Positions 16,736-26,245 of a DNA stretch of 64,000 bases are shown piece by piece (the stretch's first letter is position 1; every line of letters begins with the position of its first letter). The notes below the pieces were generated by a model. That model saw nothing but the letters and a program-made list of their open reading frames with translations. It was not told where the DNA came from and ran no database searches. The DNA comes from Cellulosimicrobium cellulans (GTDB lineage: Bacteria; Actinomycetota; Actinomycetes; Actinomycetales; Cellulomonadaceae): NCBI RefSeq assembly GCF_006539945.1, contig NZ_BJNZ01000008.1, forward strand, positions 1-64,000, written 5' to 3'. The position numbers were made by a program, and so were the translations under genes.

Positions 16736-17553
16736 CACAGCTCCTTCAGCATGGAACGCTCGGTCCGCGCGAAGACGATCCAGCCGAGCACGAGGGTGAA
16801 CACCGAGACCCCGCCGGCGATCGCGATCGCGTCCCAGTGCACGGCGTCGGGGAAGAACCCCGCCCGGAACGCCGTGATGATCCCGCTCATGGGGTTGAGC
16901 AGGTACAGCGTCTTGAGGACCTGCGGGATGTTCGCGTTGTACACGTCCTGGATCCCGTACAGCACGGGCGACGCGTAGAAGAGCACGCGCATCGCGACCC
17001 GGATGAGCGGCTCGATGTCGCGCAGGAGCACCTGGAGCGGCGCCAGGAGCAGACCGACCCCGGCGAGCAGGACGAGCTGCATGAGGATCGCCACCGGGAA
17101 GAGCCAGATGTGGCCGTTGATCTCCGGCTGGAAGATGAGGAGGAACACCGCGAGCACCGGCATCGAGAACCCGAACTCCACGGTCTTCGACATGACCACG
17201 CGCAACGGCCACACCTCGCGGGGCAGCCGCGTCGACCGCACGAGGCGGGAGTCGTGCTGGAGCGAGTTGGCGCTGTCGCCCACGCAGTTCTGGAACCACG
17301 TCCAGGGCAGCAGCGCGGCCAGCAGGAAGATGATGTAGGGCTCTTCCCCGACCGAGCGCGGGAAGATCTTGGTGAAGACGAACCAGTAGACGGCCGCCAT
17401 GAGCAACGGGTCGAGGATCGACCAGAAGTACCCGAGCAGCGAGTCCGCGTACCGGACCTTGAGGTCACGCCGGACCAGAAGACCCAGGACCGAACGGGCC
17501 CTCCACAGCGCCATCGGCCTGTTCACGGCCGCGACGACGCCTGTATCACTCAC
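16735..17553 (-). CDS. wzm: polysaccharide ABC exporter permease (Wzm/ABC-2 type)
   Basis: 272 aa with six predicted spans. ABC-2 features are visible: RRDLKVRYADSLLGYFWSILDPLLMAAVYWFVF near the N-terminus and LYGIQDVY, LNPMSGIITAFRAGFF near the C-terminus. It exports undecaprenyl-linked polysaccharide with Wzt. GTG 17553 is preceded by GGAGG with five bases spacing, better than the upstream in-frame start at 17598. It is 78 bases downstream of glfT2 on the same strand; the three genes look like one operon, as in the mycobacterial galactan locus. Confidence 0.92.
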   Translation of the reverse strand: MSDTGVVAAVNRPMALWRARSVLGLLVRRDLKVRYADSLLGYFWSILDPLLMAAVYWFVFTKIFPRSVGEEPYIIFLLAALLPWTWFQNCVGDSANSLQHDSRLVRSTRLPREVWPLRVVMSKTVEFGFSMPVLAVFLLIFQPEINGHIWLFPVAILMQLVLLAGVGLLLAPLQVLLRDIEPLIRVAMRVLFYASPVLYGIQDVYNANIPQVLKTLYLLNPMSGIITAFRAGFFPDAVHWDAIAIAGGVSVFTLVLGWIVFARTERSMLKEL

Positions 17554-17631
17554 TTGTTCCTCCACGCGCTGGACGCCTCGCACCCGAGGCCGTCGCACAC
17601 CCTACCGTCGCGGGAACCCGCGGACGGACGG

Positions 17632-19485
17632 TCAGTCGTCGCCATCGGTGATCCCGATCGTCGCGCGCCAGGCCGAGGGGGCGACGAGCGCGGACGCCTG
17701 GTCACGGTACGCCTTCTGCACCTCGGGCCAGCGCCGCTTGAGCTCGCGGTGCAGCGCGAGCGACTCCCGCCAGAGCGCGACGAACGCCTTGCGGTCTCGC
17801 ACGTACCAGTTCCCCGTGCGGTCCTCGCCGGCCAGGACGAGCACGCTGTCGTACCGCGGCAGCTCCCACCAGACCCCCTGGCCCCGCTCGAGCTGGGCGT
17901 CAGGGCGGCTCCGCTTCTCGGGGCGCACGGGGACGAGGAGCTGACGCGCGACGGAGCGCAGCGTGAAGACCGCGAGCGCCGCACCTCGGGGACCGTGCTT
18001 CCGGGCGGTGGGCGGCACGTCCCTGCGGGCCGGCACCGGGGCCGGGGCGTCGACGGTGTAGCTCCGGGCCTCGCCGAACTCCTTGGCCAGCGCCCGCAGC
18101 TCGCCGAGCCGCGTCCCCATCGTCGCGTGGAGCTCGCCCGGACCCTTCAGCACGTCGCGGAGAGCCGCGTTGCGGAGCGTCACGGCGTAGTACTGCATCG
18201 AGAGGAGGTGCTTGAGGTTGAGCCGGCTGCTGTCCGCGAGCAGCGCGCCGCCGTGCTCCTCTCCCGAGTGGATCAGGCCCGAGACCACGCGGTTGCGGGC
18301 GTGGAAGTACGCCTGCCAGTCGATCGCGTCGTCCTTGTCCTGCCACGTGATGTGCCACAGCGCGACGCCGGGGAGCGAGACCGTCGGGACGCCGGCCGCC
18401 TTGGCGCGCAGCCCGTACTCCGCGTCGTCCCACTTGATGAAGTACGGCATCGACAGCCCGATCTCACGGACGACCGCCGTCGGGACCAGGCACATCCACC
18501 AGCCGTTGTAGTCGGCGCGCGGCCTGCGGTGCAGCCAGCGCGTCGCGCGCAGGGACTCGTCCGAGAAGTCGACGAGACGGTGGTCGGGGTCCGCGGGGCC
18601 CCACATGAAGTTGGACTGCTGCACGATCTCGCTCACCGCGTGCAGGTTGGTGGGGCGGTACATGTCGAACATGTGGCCGCCGACGATGGTGGGCCGCGAG
18701 CAGGCGTCCGCGAAGCGCACGGCACGAAAGATGCTCTCCGGCTCGACCGCGACGTCGTCGTCGAGGAGCATGACGTGCGTGGAACCGAGCGCGACCGCCT
18801 CGAGCATGCCGCGCGAGAAGCCGCCCGAGCCGCCGAGGTTGGGCTGGTCCACGATCTTCAGGCGGTCCCCGAGGCCCTCGCGTGCCTCCTCGAAGCCCGG
18901 CTCCGCCGCGACCTTCTGGGTGCCCTGGTCCACGACGACGACCCGGTCGAGCACCTGGCGCACGTCGTCGTCCGTGCCCAGGGCCCGTAGCGTCCGCACG
19001 CAGTAGTCGGGCTTGTTGAAGGTCGTCACGGCCACGGTCACCGTGCCGTCCGCCGCGGGCCCGTCCACCTCCCAGCGGCCGGGGCCGATCTCGACGTCGG
19101 TCGACGCGGTGATCTCGAACCAGCACCAGCCACCGTCGGCCGCGCCCGCCGTGGCCACGTCGAGCCGGACGGTCTCCTCGCCGTCGAACCGGACCGCCTC
19201 GAGCCGCGTGGCGTGCCCGCGGGCGTCCGTGCGCACGAGGCGGACCTGCCCGCGTCCGGCCAGCTCGATCTCCAGCGTCACGGACGTCACCGTGGTGTTC
19301 GCCGCCCAGTGCATCAGGGGGAAGGCGTTGAAGTAGGAGGCGAACGAGACGTCGCTCCCGGCGACGAGACGGGCCGTGCGGCGCGAGACGACGTCGATCG
19401 ACGACGTCGCCCCACGAGGGCTCTCGACGTACAACGGGAGCTTGTCCAGATCCGTGGGGTAGACGACGTGCTGGACGGTGATCAC
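17632..19485 (-). CDS. glfT2: galactofuranosyltransferase GlfT2 family
   Basis: 617 aa, close to mycobacterial GlfT2 (about 637). It uses UDP-galactofuranose to extend a galactan chain on a lipid carrier at the inner face of the membrane. The order of parts matches: N-terminal beta domain (DVSFASYFNAFPLMHW), GT-A domain with TFNKPDYCV, NLGGSGGFSRGM and a DDD metal site near residue 238, then YNGWWMCLVP, FIKWDDAEYGLRAKAAG and WQDKDDAIDWQAYFH, and the helical C-terminal domain (ALWRESLALHRELKRRW). These motifs are nearly identical to what I recall of the mycobacterial enzyme. The start GTG 19485 aligns with its N-terminus; a longer frame to 19542 exists. Confidence 0.93.
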   Translation of the reverse strand: MITVQHVVYPTDLDKLPLYVESPRGATSSIDVVSRRTARLVAGSDVSFASYFNAFPLMHWAANTTVTSVTLEIELAGRGQVRLVRTDARGHATRLEAVRFDGEETVRLDVATAGAADGGWCWFEITASTDVEIGPGRWEVDGPAADGTVTVAVTTFNKPDYCVRTLRALGTDDDVRQVLDRVVVVDQGTQKVAAEPGFEEAREGLGDRLKIVDQPNLGGSGGFSRGMLEAVALGSTHVMLLDDDVAVEPESIFRAVRFADACSRPTIVGGHMFDMYRPTNLHAVSEIVQQSNFMWGPADPDHRLVDFSDESLRATRWLHRRPRADYNGWWMCLVPTAVVREIGLSMPYFIKWDDAEYGLRAKAAGVPTVSLPGVALWHITWQDKDDAIDWQAYFHARNRVVSGLIHSGEEHGGALLADSSRLNLKHLLSMQYYAVTLRNAALRDVLKGPGELHATMGTRLGELRALAKEFGEARSYTVDAPAPVPARRDVPPTARKHGPRGAALAVFTLRSVARQLLVPVRPEKRSRPDAQLERGQGVWWELPRYDSVLVLAGEDRTGNWYVRDRKAFVALWRESLALHRELKRRWPEVQKAYRDQASALVAPSAWRATIGITDGDD

Positions 19486-19754
19486 GGTGGGCGCCTCGCA
19501 GGATGGGTCGAAGATCCGGACGGCCGAAGACGTGCGCAGCACCCGCTGAGGCGGCGCGTCGGCTCGATGCCACAGGCTACCGGGCAGACCGTTCGGGACG
19601 GGCGAAATCGGCGCGGTTCACAGAATGTGCAGATCGCGTTCACGAACACGTCGGTGGCGGGTCCGTCGCACGACGCTGACGTAAACTCGGGTCGGCCCGG
19701 GGCGGTTCTGCCGTACCCGCGGCACTCGTCGAGACCCCGATCCGAAGGGCACCC

Positions 19755-21329
19755 ATGCCGCGTCGTCCTGCCACGACGTCCCGCGAGCTGCGAGCGAGCC
19801 GCACCCTCCTCCGTCTGCCCGCGCGCGTCCCGGACCACGTCTCCTCCCTGGACGTCCTCGTCAACGGCCACCGGGTGTGGTCGATCGACCTCGTGTCCGA
19901 CGAGTCGCTCCACGAGGCCCTCGACCACCGGTGGCCCGCGCCGATCACGCCGTTCCTCGAGGGGACGGCCCGCATCGACGTCGCCGACTCCACGACGGGT
20001 GACGTCCTGTGGAGCACGTCCGTCCGGTTCGGCCGGAGCGACCAGCCGGTGGAGGTCGTGGACGCCCTGGGACGCCACGTCGCGCTCAACAAGTGGGGCC
20101 GGCTCGGCAAGACGTTCGACGGCGCGGACGAGGGCTTGCAGCAGCGCCTGCTCGACCGGCTGGACGTGCTCGTCGAGCTCCTGCACGAGCTCGGTCTGCG
20201 GCCGTTCGTGGTCGGCGGCACGTTGCTCGGCGCCGTCCGCTCGGGCCACATCCTCCCGCACGACGACGACGCCGATCTCGCCTACCTGTCGGAGCTGAGC
20301 CACCCCGCGGACCTCTCCCTGGAGAACGCCCGGATCGCGACCGACCTCACGTCGCGCGGGTACGAGGTCGTCCGCCACAGCAACGCGCACCTGCAGATCA
20401 CGTTCCGCCGCGACGACGGGCTCGTCGACGGCTACATCGACATTTTCACGGCGTTCTTCACGCCGGACGGCCAGATCAATCAGCCGTTCCACGTGCGCGG
20501 GCCGATGCGTCAGGACTCGATGCTGCCGTTCTCCACCGTCACGCTCGAGGGGCGCGACTATCCGGCGCCTGCCGTCCCGGAGGACTGGCTCGTCGTCAAC
20601 TACGACGAGAACTGGCGCACGCCCCTCCCGGGCTACAAGCTCCGGACCCCGCGCGCGACCGCCCGACGCTTCCGCAACTGGTTCGGCTCGTACAACTTCC
20701 AGCGCGACTTCTGGGAGGACCGCTACCTCTACGACCCGACGAGCGCGAGCGGCACGGACCTACGCGGTGCGGACGCCCTGCTCGCCCGCACGGACGACGG
20801 CGACATGGTGGTCGACCTGGGGTGCGGGGCCGGCGCGGCGGCACGGCACCTGGCCGCGCACGGTCGTCGGGTCGTCGGCGTCGACTACGCCGAGTCCGCG
20901 CTGCTGCGCGCCCGCGGCCTCACCGAGGGCGCCGCGGCGGAACGGGTCACGTGGCTGCGCCGCAACCTCATCGACTTCCGCGAGGCCGCGGACGTGATCG
21001 CCCTCCTCGCCGAGGAGGAGGGGCGTGTCCACGTGCTCGCCAACCACCTGCTGGAACGCCTCGGCCACCACGGCCGGGCCACCGTCTGGCGTACCCTGCG
21101 TCAGTACGCCCAGGCCGGGAGCGTCGTGGCCCTCGTCGTCGACACGGTGCCCGACCCCGAGGTGACGTTCCGCGACCCGACGACGTGGCACCTCACGCTC
21201 GACGAGATCGAGCAGGAGCTCGCGCCCCTGGGCCTGTCCCTCCACGGCACCACACCCCTGCGCGGGACCGCACGTGACAGCGTCCGGCAGCCCGTGCTCA
21301 CGTACCTGACCACCGCAGCCCAGAGCTGA
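19755..21329 (+). CDS. LicD-family transferase fused to SAM methyltransferase
   Basis: 524 aa with three parts. Residues 1-110 form an unassigned beta-rich domain. Residues about 125-310 are LicD-like: VVGGTLLGAVRSGHILPHDDDADL (from about residue 154) has the nucleotidyltransferase-fold GG and acidic DDDAD signature, followed by GYIDIFTAFF and NWRTPLPGY. Residues about 330-520 are a class I SAM methyltransferase with DLGCGAGAAARHLA near 353 and VGVDYAESAL. LicD proteins move phosphocholine or similar phospho-groups from CDP carriers to glycans; a methyltransferase tail is unusual. It is divergent from glfT2 and leads two downstream genes. AAGG lies six bases before the ATG. Substrate unknown. 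Confidence 0.82.
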   Translation: MPRRPATTSRELRASRTLLRLPARVPDHVSSLDVLVNGHRVWSIDLVSDESLHEALDHRWPAPITPFLEGTARIDVADSTTGDVLWSTSVRFGRSDQPVEVVDALGRHVALNKWGRLGKTFDGADEGLQQRLLDRLDVLVELLHELGLRPFVVGGTLLGAVRSGHILPHDDDADLAYLSELSHPADLSLENARIATDLTSRGYEVVRHSNAHLQITFRRDDGLVDGYIDIFTAFFTPDGQINQPFHVRGPMRQDSMLPFSTVTLEGRDYPAPAVPEDWLVVNYDENWRTPLPGYKLRTPRATARRFRNWFGSYNFQRDFWEDRYLYDPTSASGTDLRGADALLARTDDGDMVVDLGCGAGAAARHLAAHGRRVVGVDYAESALLRARGLTEGAAAERVTWLRRNLIDFREAADVIALLAEEEGRVHVLANHLLERLGHHGRATVWRTLRQYAQAGSVVALVVDTVPDPEVTFRDPTTWHLTLDEIEQELAPLGLSLHGTTPLRGTARDSVRQPVLTYLTTAAQS

Positions 21330-21341
21330 GACGAGGACGAC

Positions 21342-21575
21342 ATGAAGCAGAAGATCATCGCCGTCGGCGACCGTGTGGCGCCTTCCCTCATGGCACGGCT
21401 GCGCGGCAAGCCTCGGCCGAACCACGCGCAGGTGCTCGAGGAGCTGGCCCAGCTGCGCGAGGACGTGCGCGACCTGCGCGCGGAGATCGACGAGTGCCGC
21501 CGGGACAACGTCCGCATCGCCGAGCTGACCGACATCGTCGAGACGCGGCTCGCCGCACCTCGGTCGGTGGACTGA
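21342..21575 (+). CDS. short coiled-coil protein (DUF6752-like)
   Basis: 77 aa. A basic N-terminus (KQKIIAVGDRVAPSLMARLRGK) is followed by a heptad-like helix (VLEELAQLREDVRDLRAEIDECR) and the tail NVRIAELTDIVETRL. The ECRR-N-RIAELTD pattern resembles small actinobacterial DUF6752 proteins from memory; no function is known for these. It lies 12 bases after the LicD-methyltransferase gene and 50 before a glycosyltransferase, with GAGGA upstream of ATG, so it is translated as part of that operon. It may be a scaffold or oligomerisation partner; this is a guess from position and shape. Confidence 0.7.
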   Translation: MKQKIIAVGDRVAPSLMARLRGKPRPNHAQVLEELAQLREDVRDLRAEIDECRRDNVRIAELTDIVETRLAAPRSVD

Positions 21576-21625
21576 CCGACCCGCGCCGCCCCGGCCCCGA
21601 CCTCGACGGAACAGCGAGCACCCCC

Positions 21626-22555
21626 ATGACCCAGACCCCCCACGTGGCAGCCGTCGTCGTGACGTTCAACCGTCTCGAGAAGCTCAAGAAGGGCATCGCC
21701 GCGATCCGCGCGTCGAGCGTCCCCCCGCAGACGATCCTGCTCGTCGACAACGACTCCACGGACGGCACGGGCGACTACCTGCGCACCATCGCGGACGACG
21801 ACGACATCCACGTCCTGTCGCTGCCGAAGAACGTCGGAGGCGCCGGCGGGTTCGCCGCCGGCCTGCGCCGCGCCCACGAGCTCGGGGCGGACTTCTTCTG
21901 GATCATGGACGACGACTGCTACCCGGAGCCGGACGCGCTCGAGCGGCTCCTCGACGAGCACCGCGCGGTCGAGGAGCACGTCCACGACCGCGTGCCCTTC
22001 GCGTGCTCCGTCGTCAAGTTCGTCGACGGTCAGCTGTGCGAGATGAACGAGGCCGTGACCACGTGGGACTGGCCGCGCTACCTCGTCCAGGGCCTGAACG
22101 CGGTCAAGGTCCGCGAGTGCACGTTCGTCTCCGTCCTGCTGCCCCGGTGGACGGTCGAGGAGCACGGGCTGCCCCTGGCCGAGTACTTCATCTGGTACGA
22201 CGACAAGGAGTACACGAAGCGCCTGTCGGGGCGCACGCGTCCCGGCATCCAGGTGCTCGACAGCTACGTCGTGCACGACATGGGTGACAACAAGGGCGTC
22301 AACTACGGCCAGATCACCGCGCAGAACGTCTGGAAGTTCAAGTACGGCGCCCGCAACCAGTCGTCGTACCGCTGGCACTACGAGGGCAAGCTCTCGTGGA
22401 TCACCTACGTGAAGAACGTGGTCGGCAAGATGCGCCAGGGCGGGGTCTCCCGCAGCCTCCAGCTCCAGATGGTCCGGCAGCTCCTCGCCGGCATCCGGTT
22501 CAACCCGCAGCCCCAGTTCCCCCGGACGTCGCCGAAGGCGCCGAGCGCGGGCTGA
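21626..22555 (+). CDS. GT2 glycosyltransferase (GlfT1-like)
   Basis: 309 aa GT-A enzyme. It begins VAAVVVTFNRLEKLKKGI, has LLVDNDSTDGTGDYL, the glycine-rich NVGGAGGFAAGL, the metal-binding FWIMDDDCYPEPDAL, an acceptor-side segment (YFIWYDDKEYTKRL) and a C-terminal helical part with membrane-associating basic and aromatic residues. The overall pattern is that of mycobacterial GlfT1 (first galactofuranosyl additions) and WcaA-like rhamnosyl enzymes; which sugar it moves is not certain. Third gene of the LicD operon, ended by a 17-bp hairpin. Its ribosome site is weak. Confidence 0.85.
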   Translation: MTQTPHVAAVVVTFNRLEKLKKGIAAIRASSVPPQTILLVDNDSTDGTGDYLRTIADDDDIHVLSLPKNVGGAGGFAAGLRRAHELGADFFWIMDDDCYPEPDALERLLDEHRAVEEHVHDRVPFACSVVKFVDGQLCEMNEAVTTWDWPRYLVQGLNAVKVRECTFVSVLLPRWTVEEHGLPLAEYFIWYDDKEYTKRLSGRTRPGIQVLDSYVVHDMGDNKGVNYGQITAQNVWKFKYGARNQSSYRWHYEGKLSWITYVKNVVGKMRQGGVSRSLQLQMVRQLLAGIRFNPQPQFPRTSPKAPSAG

Positions 22556-22565
22556 CGCCGAGCGG

Positions 22566-22604
22566 ACGAAGGGCCGGTCTCCCGTGCGGAGACCGGCCCT
22601 TCGT
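22566..22604. terminator. bidirectional hairpin terminator
   Basis: Perfect 17-base arms (left arm 22566-22582, starting ACGAAGGGCC; right arm 22588-22604, ending CCCTTCGT) with the five-base loop CGTGC. It lies between the convergent GlfT1-like and LicC-like genes and can serve both. Confidence 0.88.
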
Positions 22605-22634
22605 GCGTCCTGGGACGGACCTCGCAGACGGTCC

Positions 22635-23333
22635 TCAGAGGAACTCGTTCGCCCGCTCGAGGTCCTCGGCGAAGTCCACCTCGACGGCGTACAGGTCGGA
22701 GACGTCGACGGGGACCACCTGGAGCCCGTCCTTCTCGATCGCGACCTCGATGCCGCGCTCGAAGTAGTCCTGGTCGCCGACCTCGGCGAGCCGCGTCACG
22801 AGCGCAGGCTTGTCGGCAGGGGCGACGAAGTTGATACCGACCGCCTCGCCGAGCGCCCCCTGGACGGTCTTCGAGAGCTCGTCGATCCGGCCGTCGGCGT
22901 CGACGGTGTACTTGACCTCCTCGTCGCCGACCGCCGCGGTGTTGACGCTGACGAACGACTGCCCGGACTCGATGTACGGCTTGAGCCGCTCGAGGACGCG
23001 CGGGTCGAAGACGACGTCGCCGTTCATCCACAGGACGCCCCGGTCCCCGGTGGCTCGCAGCGCCTTGAGCAGGCTCTTGGACGTGTTCGTCTGGTCGTAG
23101 ATCTCGTTGTACGCGAACGTCACGTCGGGCGCGGCCTCGAGGATCTGCTCGAGCTTGAACCCGACCACGACGAGCACCTGGACGTCGCGGCCGAAGGCGC
23201 CGCGGACGTTGCCCAGCTGCTGGGCGAGGATCGTGCGCCCGTCCTTCAGCTCGGTCAGCGGCTTGGGGAACGGCCGTCCGAGGCGGGTCCCCATCCCGGC
23301 GGCCAGGATGACGACCTGGGGCGCGTTGCTCAC
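22635..23333 (-). CDS. LicC-like sugar/choline-phosphate nucleotidyltransferase
   Basis: 232 aa Rossmann-like NTP transferase. The N-terminal signature is VVILAAGMGTRLGRPFPKPL; further on are FAYNEIYDQTNTSKSLLKAL and GDVVFDPRVL, then EVDFAEDLERA at the C-terminus. This set (ND/NE-Y, TN-SL, EVD-DLE) is typical of the phosphocholine cytidylyltransferase-like family rather than of RmlA. It probably makes a CDP- or NDP-activated alcohol or sugar. Its place next to the LicD fusion suggests that it makes the donor. No choline kinase or transporter (licA, licB) is in the window, so choline itself is not shown. GTG start, AAAGGA upstream. Confidence 0.78.
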   Translation of the reverse strand: MSNAPQVVILAAGMGTRLGRPFPKPLTELKDGRTILAQQLGNVRGAFGRDVQVLVVVGFKLEQILEAAPDVTFAYNEIYDQTNTSKSLLKALRATGDRGVLWMNGDVVFDPRVLERLKPYIESGQSFVSVNTAAVGDEEVKYTVDADGRIDELSKTVQGALGEAVGINFVAPADKPALVTRLAEVGDQDYFERGIEVAIEKDGLQVVPVDVSDLYAVEVDFAEDLERANEFL

Positions 23334-23421
23334 GGTGTGTCCTTTCGTCTCTCGCTCCGGCTCGCCGACGAGCGGAGCACCGGACAGACTCTACCGACTG
23401 CGACGCTGCTGTCCTGCCGGG

Positions 23422-23610
23422 TCAGAGCTCGCGCGCGTCGTCCTCCAGCAGGACCGGGATGCCGTCGCGCACCGGGTACGCGAGCGGGCGGTCGGGGTCG
23501 GTGGAGTGCAGCTCCGGCTCCCCGGACGGGCCGGTGCCGTCCACGAGGCGGGCGCCGGTCACGGGGCAGCGCAGGGCCTCGCGCACCCAGGGGTCGATCT
23601 GCAGGCTCAT
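23422..23610 (-). CDS. Trm112-family small protein
   Basis: 62 aa. Trm112p-like pattern: LQIDPWVREALRCPVTGARL at the start and LAYPVRDGIPVLLEDDARE at the end. Eukaryotic Trm112 is an activator of methyltransferases; the bacterial version is found beside many genes and its role is unknown. Only one Cys of the usual zinc site is visible (RCPVTG). It overlaps the phosphomannomutase stop by 4 bp (ATGA), an arrangement seen in other actinobacteria. Confidence 0.9.
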   Translation of the reverse strand: MSLQIDPWVREALRCPVTGARLVDGTGPSGEPELHSTDPDRPLAYPVRDGIPVLLEDDAREL

Positions 23611-25079
23611 GCTCGCTCCTCGTCGTCGTGCGCGCGCACGAGCGACAGGACGTCGTCGCGCACCTTCTCCATGATGTCCTCGTCGGCCGCCTCGACGTTG
23701 AGCCGCAGCAGCGGCTCCGTGTTCGAGGCCCGGAGGTTGAACCACCACTGCGGGTGGGAGTCCCAGTGCGAGACGGTCAGCCCGTCGAGCTCGTCGACCT
23801 CGACCGGTCCGCCACCCTGCTGCGTCACGTAGGCCTCGACGACGCGCGCACGGGCCGCGGGCACGTCGGCCACGGTCGAGTTGATCTCGCCCGAGGCGAC
23901 GTACGGCTCGTACATCTCCCCCAGCGCCGAGAGTGGGTGCGGCTGCGACCCGAGCGCGGCGAGCACGTGCATCGCCGCGAGCATCCCCGTGTCCGCGAAG
24001 AAGAAGTCGCGGAAGTAGTAGTGCGCGCTGTGCTCGCCGCCGAACACGGCGTCGTTGTCGGCCATCTGCGCCTTGATGAACGAGTGCCCGACGCGCGTGC
24101 GCACGGTCCGTGCTCCCGCGGCACCGAGGAAGTCGGGCACGGCACGCGAGGTGATGAGGTTGTGGATCACGGTCGGCGTGCGTCCCGCCTCGACCTCCTT
24201 GGCGACCTCGCGCAGCCCGACGAGCGCCGTGATCGCCGACGGCGACACCGGGTCGCCGTGCTCGTCGACGACGAAGCAGCGGTCGGCGTCGCCGTCGAAC
24301 GCCAGCCCGAGGTCGGCGTCGTGCTCCACGACGGCGGCCTGCAGGTCGAGCAGGTTCTGCGGGTCGAGCGGGTTCGCCTCGTGGTTCGGGAACGTGCCGT
24401 CGAGCTCGAAGTACAGGGGCACGACGTCGAGCGGCAGCGCGGGCAGGCCGGCGCCGGTGCCCAGGACGGCCGGCACGGTGTAGCCACCCATGCCGTTCCC
24501 GGCGTCGACCACGACCTTGAGCGGCCGGATCCCGGACAGGTCGACGAGCGAGCGCAGGAACGCCGCGTAGTCCGCGAGCATGTCGCGGTCCGCGACCGAA
24601 CCCGGCGCGTCCGCGGCGGCCGGGAGGCCGTCGCCGAGGTAGCCCTCTGCGAGCCTGCGGACCTCCGCGAGCCCTGAGTCCTGACCCACCGGGCGCGCCC
24701 CCGCGCGGCACAGCTTGATCCCGTTGTAGACGGCCGGGTTGTGGCTCGCCGTGAACATGGCGCCCGGCATGCCCAGCGCGCCGGATGCGTGGTAGAGCCC
24801 GTCCGTGGAGCACAGCCCGATCCGCACGACGTCGACCCCGGCCTCCGTGAGGCCGGCGGCGAACGCCTCGACGAGCTCGGGCCCGGAGTCGCGCATGTCG
24901 TGCCCGACGACGACGCTCGCCCGGGCCGGCGCGTCGTCGGCCGCGACGGGCGCCTCCGGCAGGGCCACCGCGCGGGCGAACGCGGCGCCGATGGCCTTCG
25001 CCACCCGGGGGTTCAGCTGGTCCGGGACGGTGCCGCGGACGTCGTACGCCTTGATGAGGTGGGAGAGGTCGGTCGTCAC
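23607..25079 (-). CDS. manB: phosphomannomutase/phosphoglucomutase
   Basis: 490 aa cytosolic enzyme that interconverts hexose 6-phosphate and 1-phosphate, the entry to GDP-mannose and, with glucose, to dTDP-rhamnose. The opening is LIKAYDVRGTVPDQL, the phosphoserine loop is TASHNPAVYNGIK near residue 110, the metal loop is DGDADRC near 263, and the C-terminal phosphate-binding region has LRASNTEPLLRLN. GTG 25079 gives the conserved N-terminus and lies 7 bases after TAGGCT, with little room for a ribosome site, so the mRNA may be leaderless. Coupled to Trm112. Confidence 0.95.
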   Translation of the reverse strand: MTTDLSHLIKAYDVRGTVPDQLNPRVAKAIGAAFARAVALPEAPVAADDAPARASVVVGHDMRDSGPELVEAFAAGLTEAGVDVVRIGLCSTDGLYHASGALGMPGAMFTASHNPAVYNGIKLCRAGARPVGQDSGLAEVRRLAEGYLGDGLPAAADAPGSVADRDMLADYAAFLRSLVDLSGIRPLKVVVDAGNGMGGYTVPAVLGTGAGLPALPLDVVPLYFELDGTFPNHEANPLDPQNLLDLQAAVVEHDADLGLAFDGDADRCFVVDEHGDPVSPSAITALVGLREVAKEVEAGRTPTVIHNLITSRAVPDFLGAAGARTVRTRVGHSFIKAQMADNDAVFGGEHSAHYYFRDFFFADTGMLAAMHVLAALGSQPHPLSALGEMYEPYVASGEINSTVADVPAARARVVEAYVTQQGGGPVEVDELDGLTVSHWDSHPQWWFNLRASNTEPLLRLNVEAADEDIMEKVRDDVLSLVRAHDDEERA

Positions 25080-25086
25080 GCGCCCC

Positions 25087-25092
25087 AGCCTA
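25087..25092 (-). promoter_or_regulatory. -10 box of manB, leaderless type
   Basis: TAGGCT on the minus strand, then seven bases (GGGGCGC), then the GTG start. Transcription would begin at or beside the start codon. Confidence 0.55.
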
Positions 25093-25128
25093 TCGGCGCC
25101 CACGGCGGCCGCCGGTCGGCGGCGCCCG

Positions 25129-26163
<1,035 letters not shown>

Positions 26164-26245
26164 CTAGCGACGGGGCGGCGGGAACCGGCGCGGTGCACGG
26201 CATTTCACCCTCCCCCGGCCCTCCTGCTCGTGAGAGCCTGCCGGG

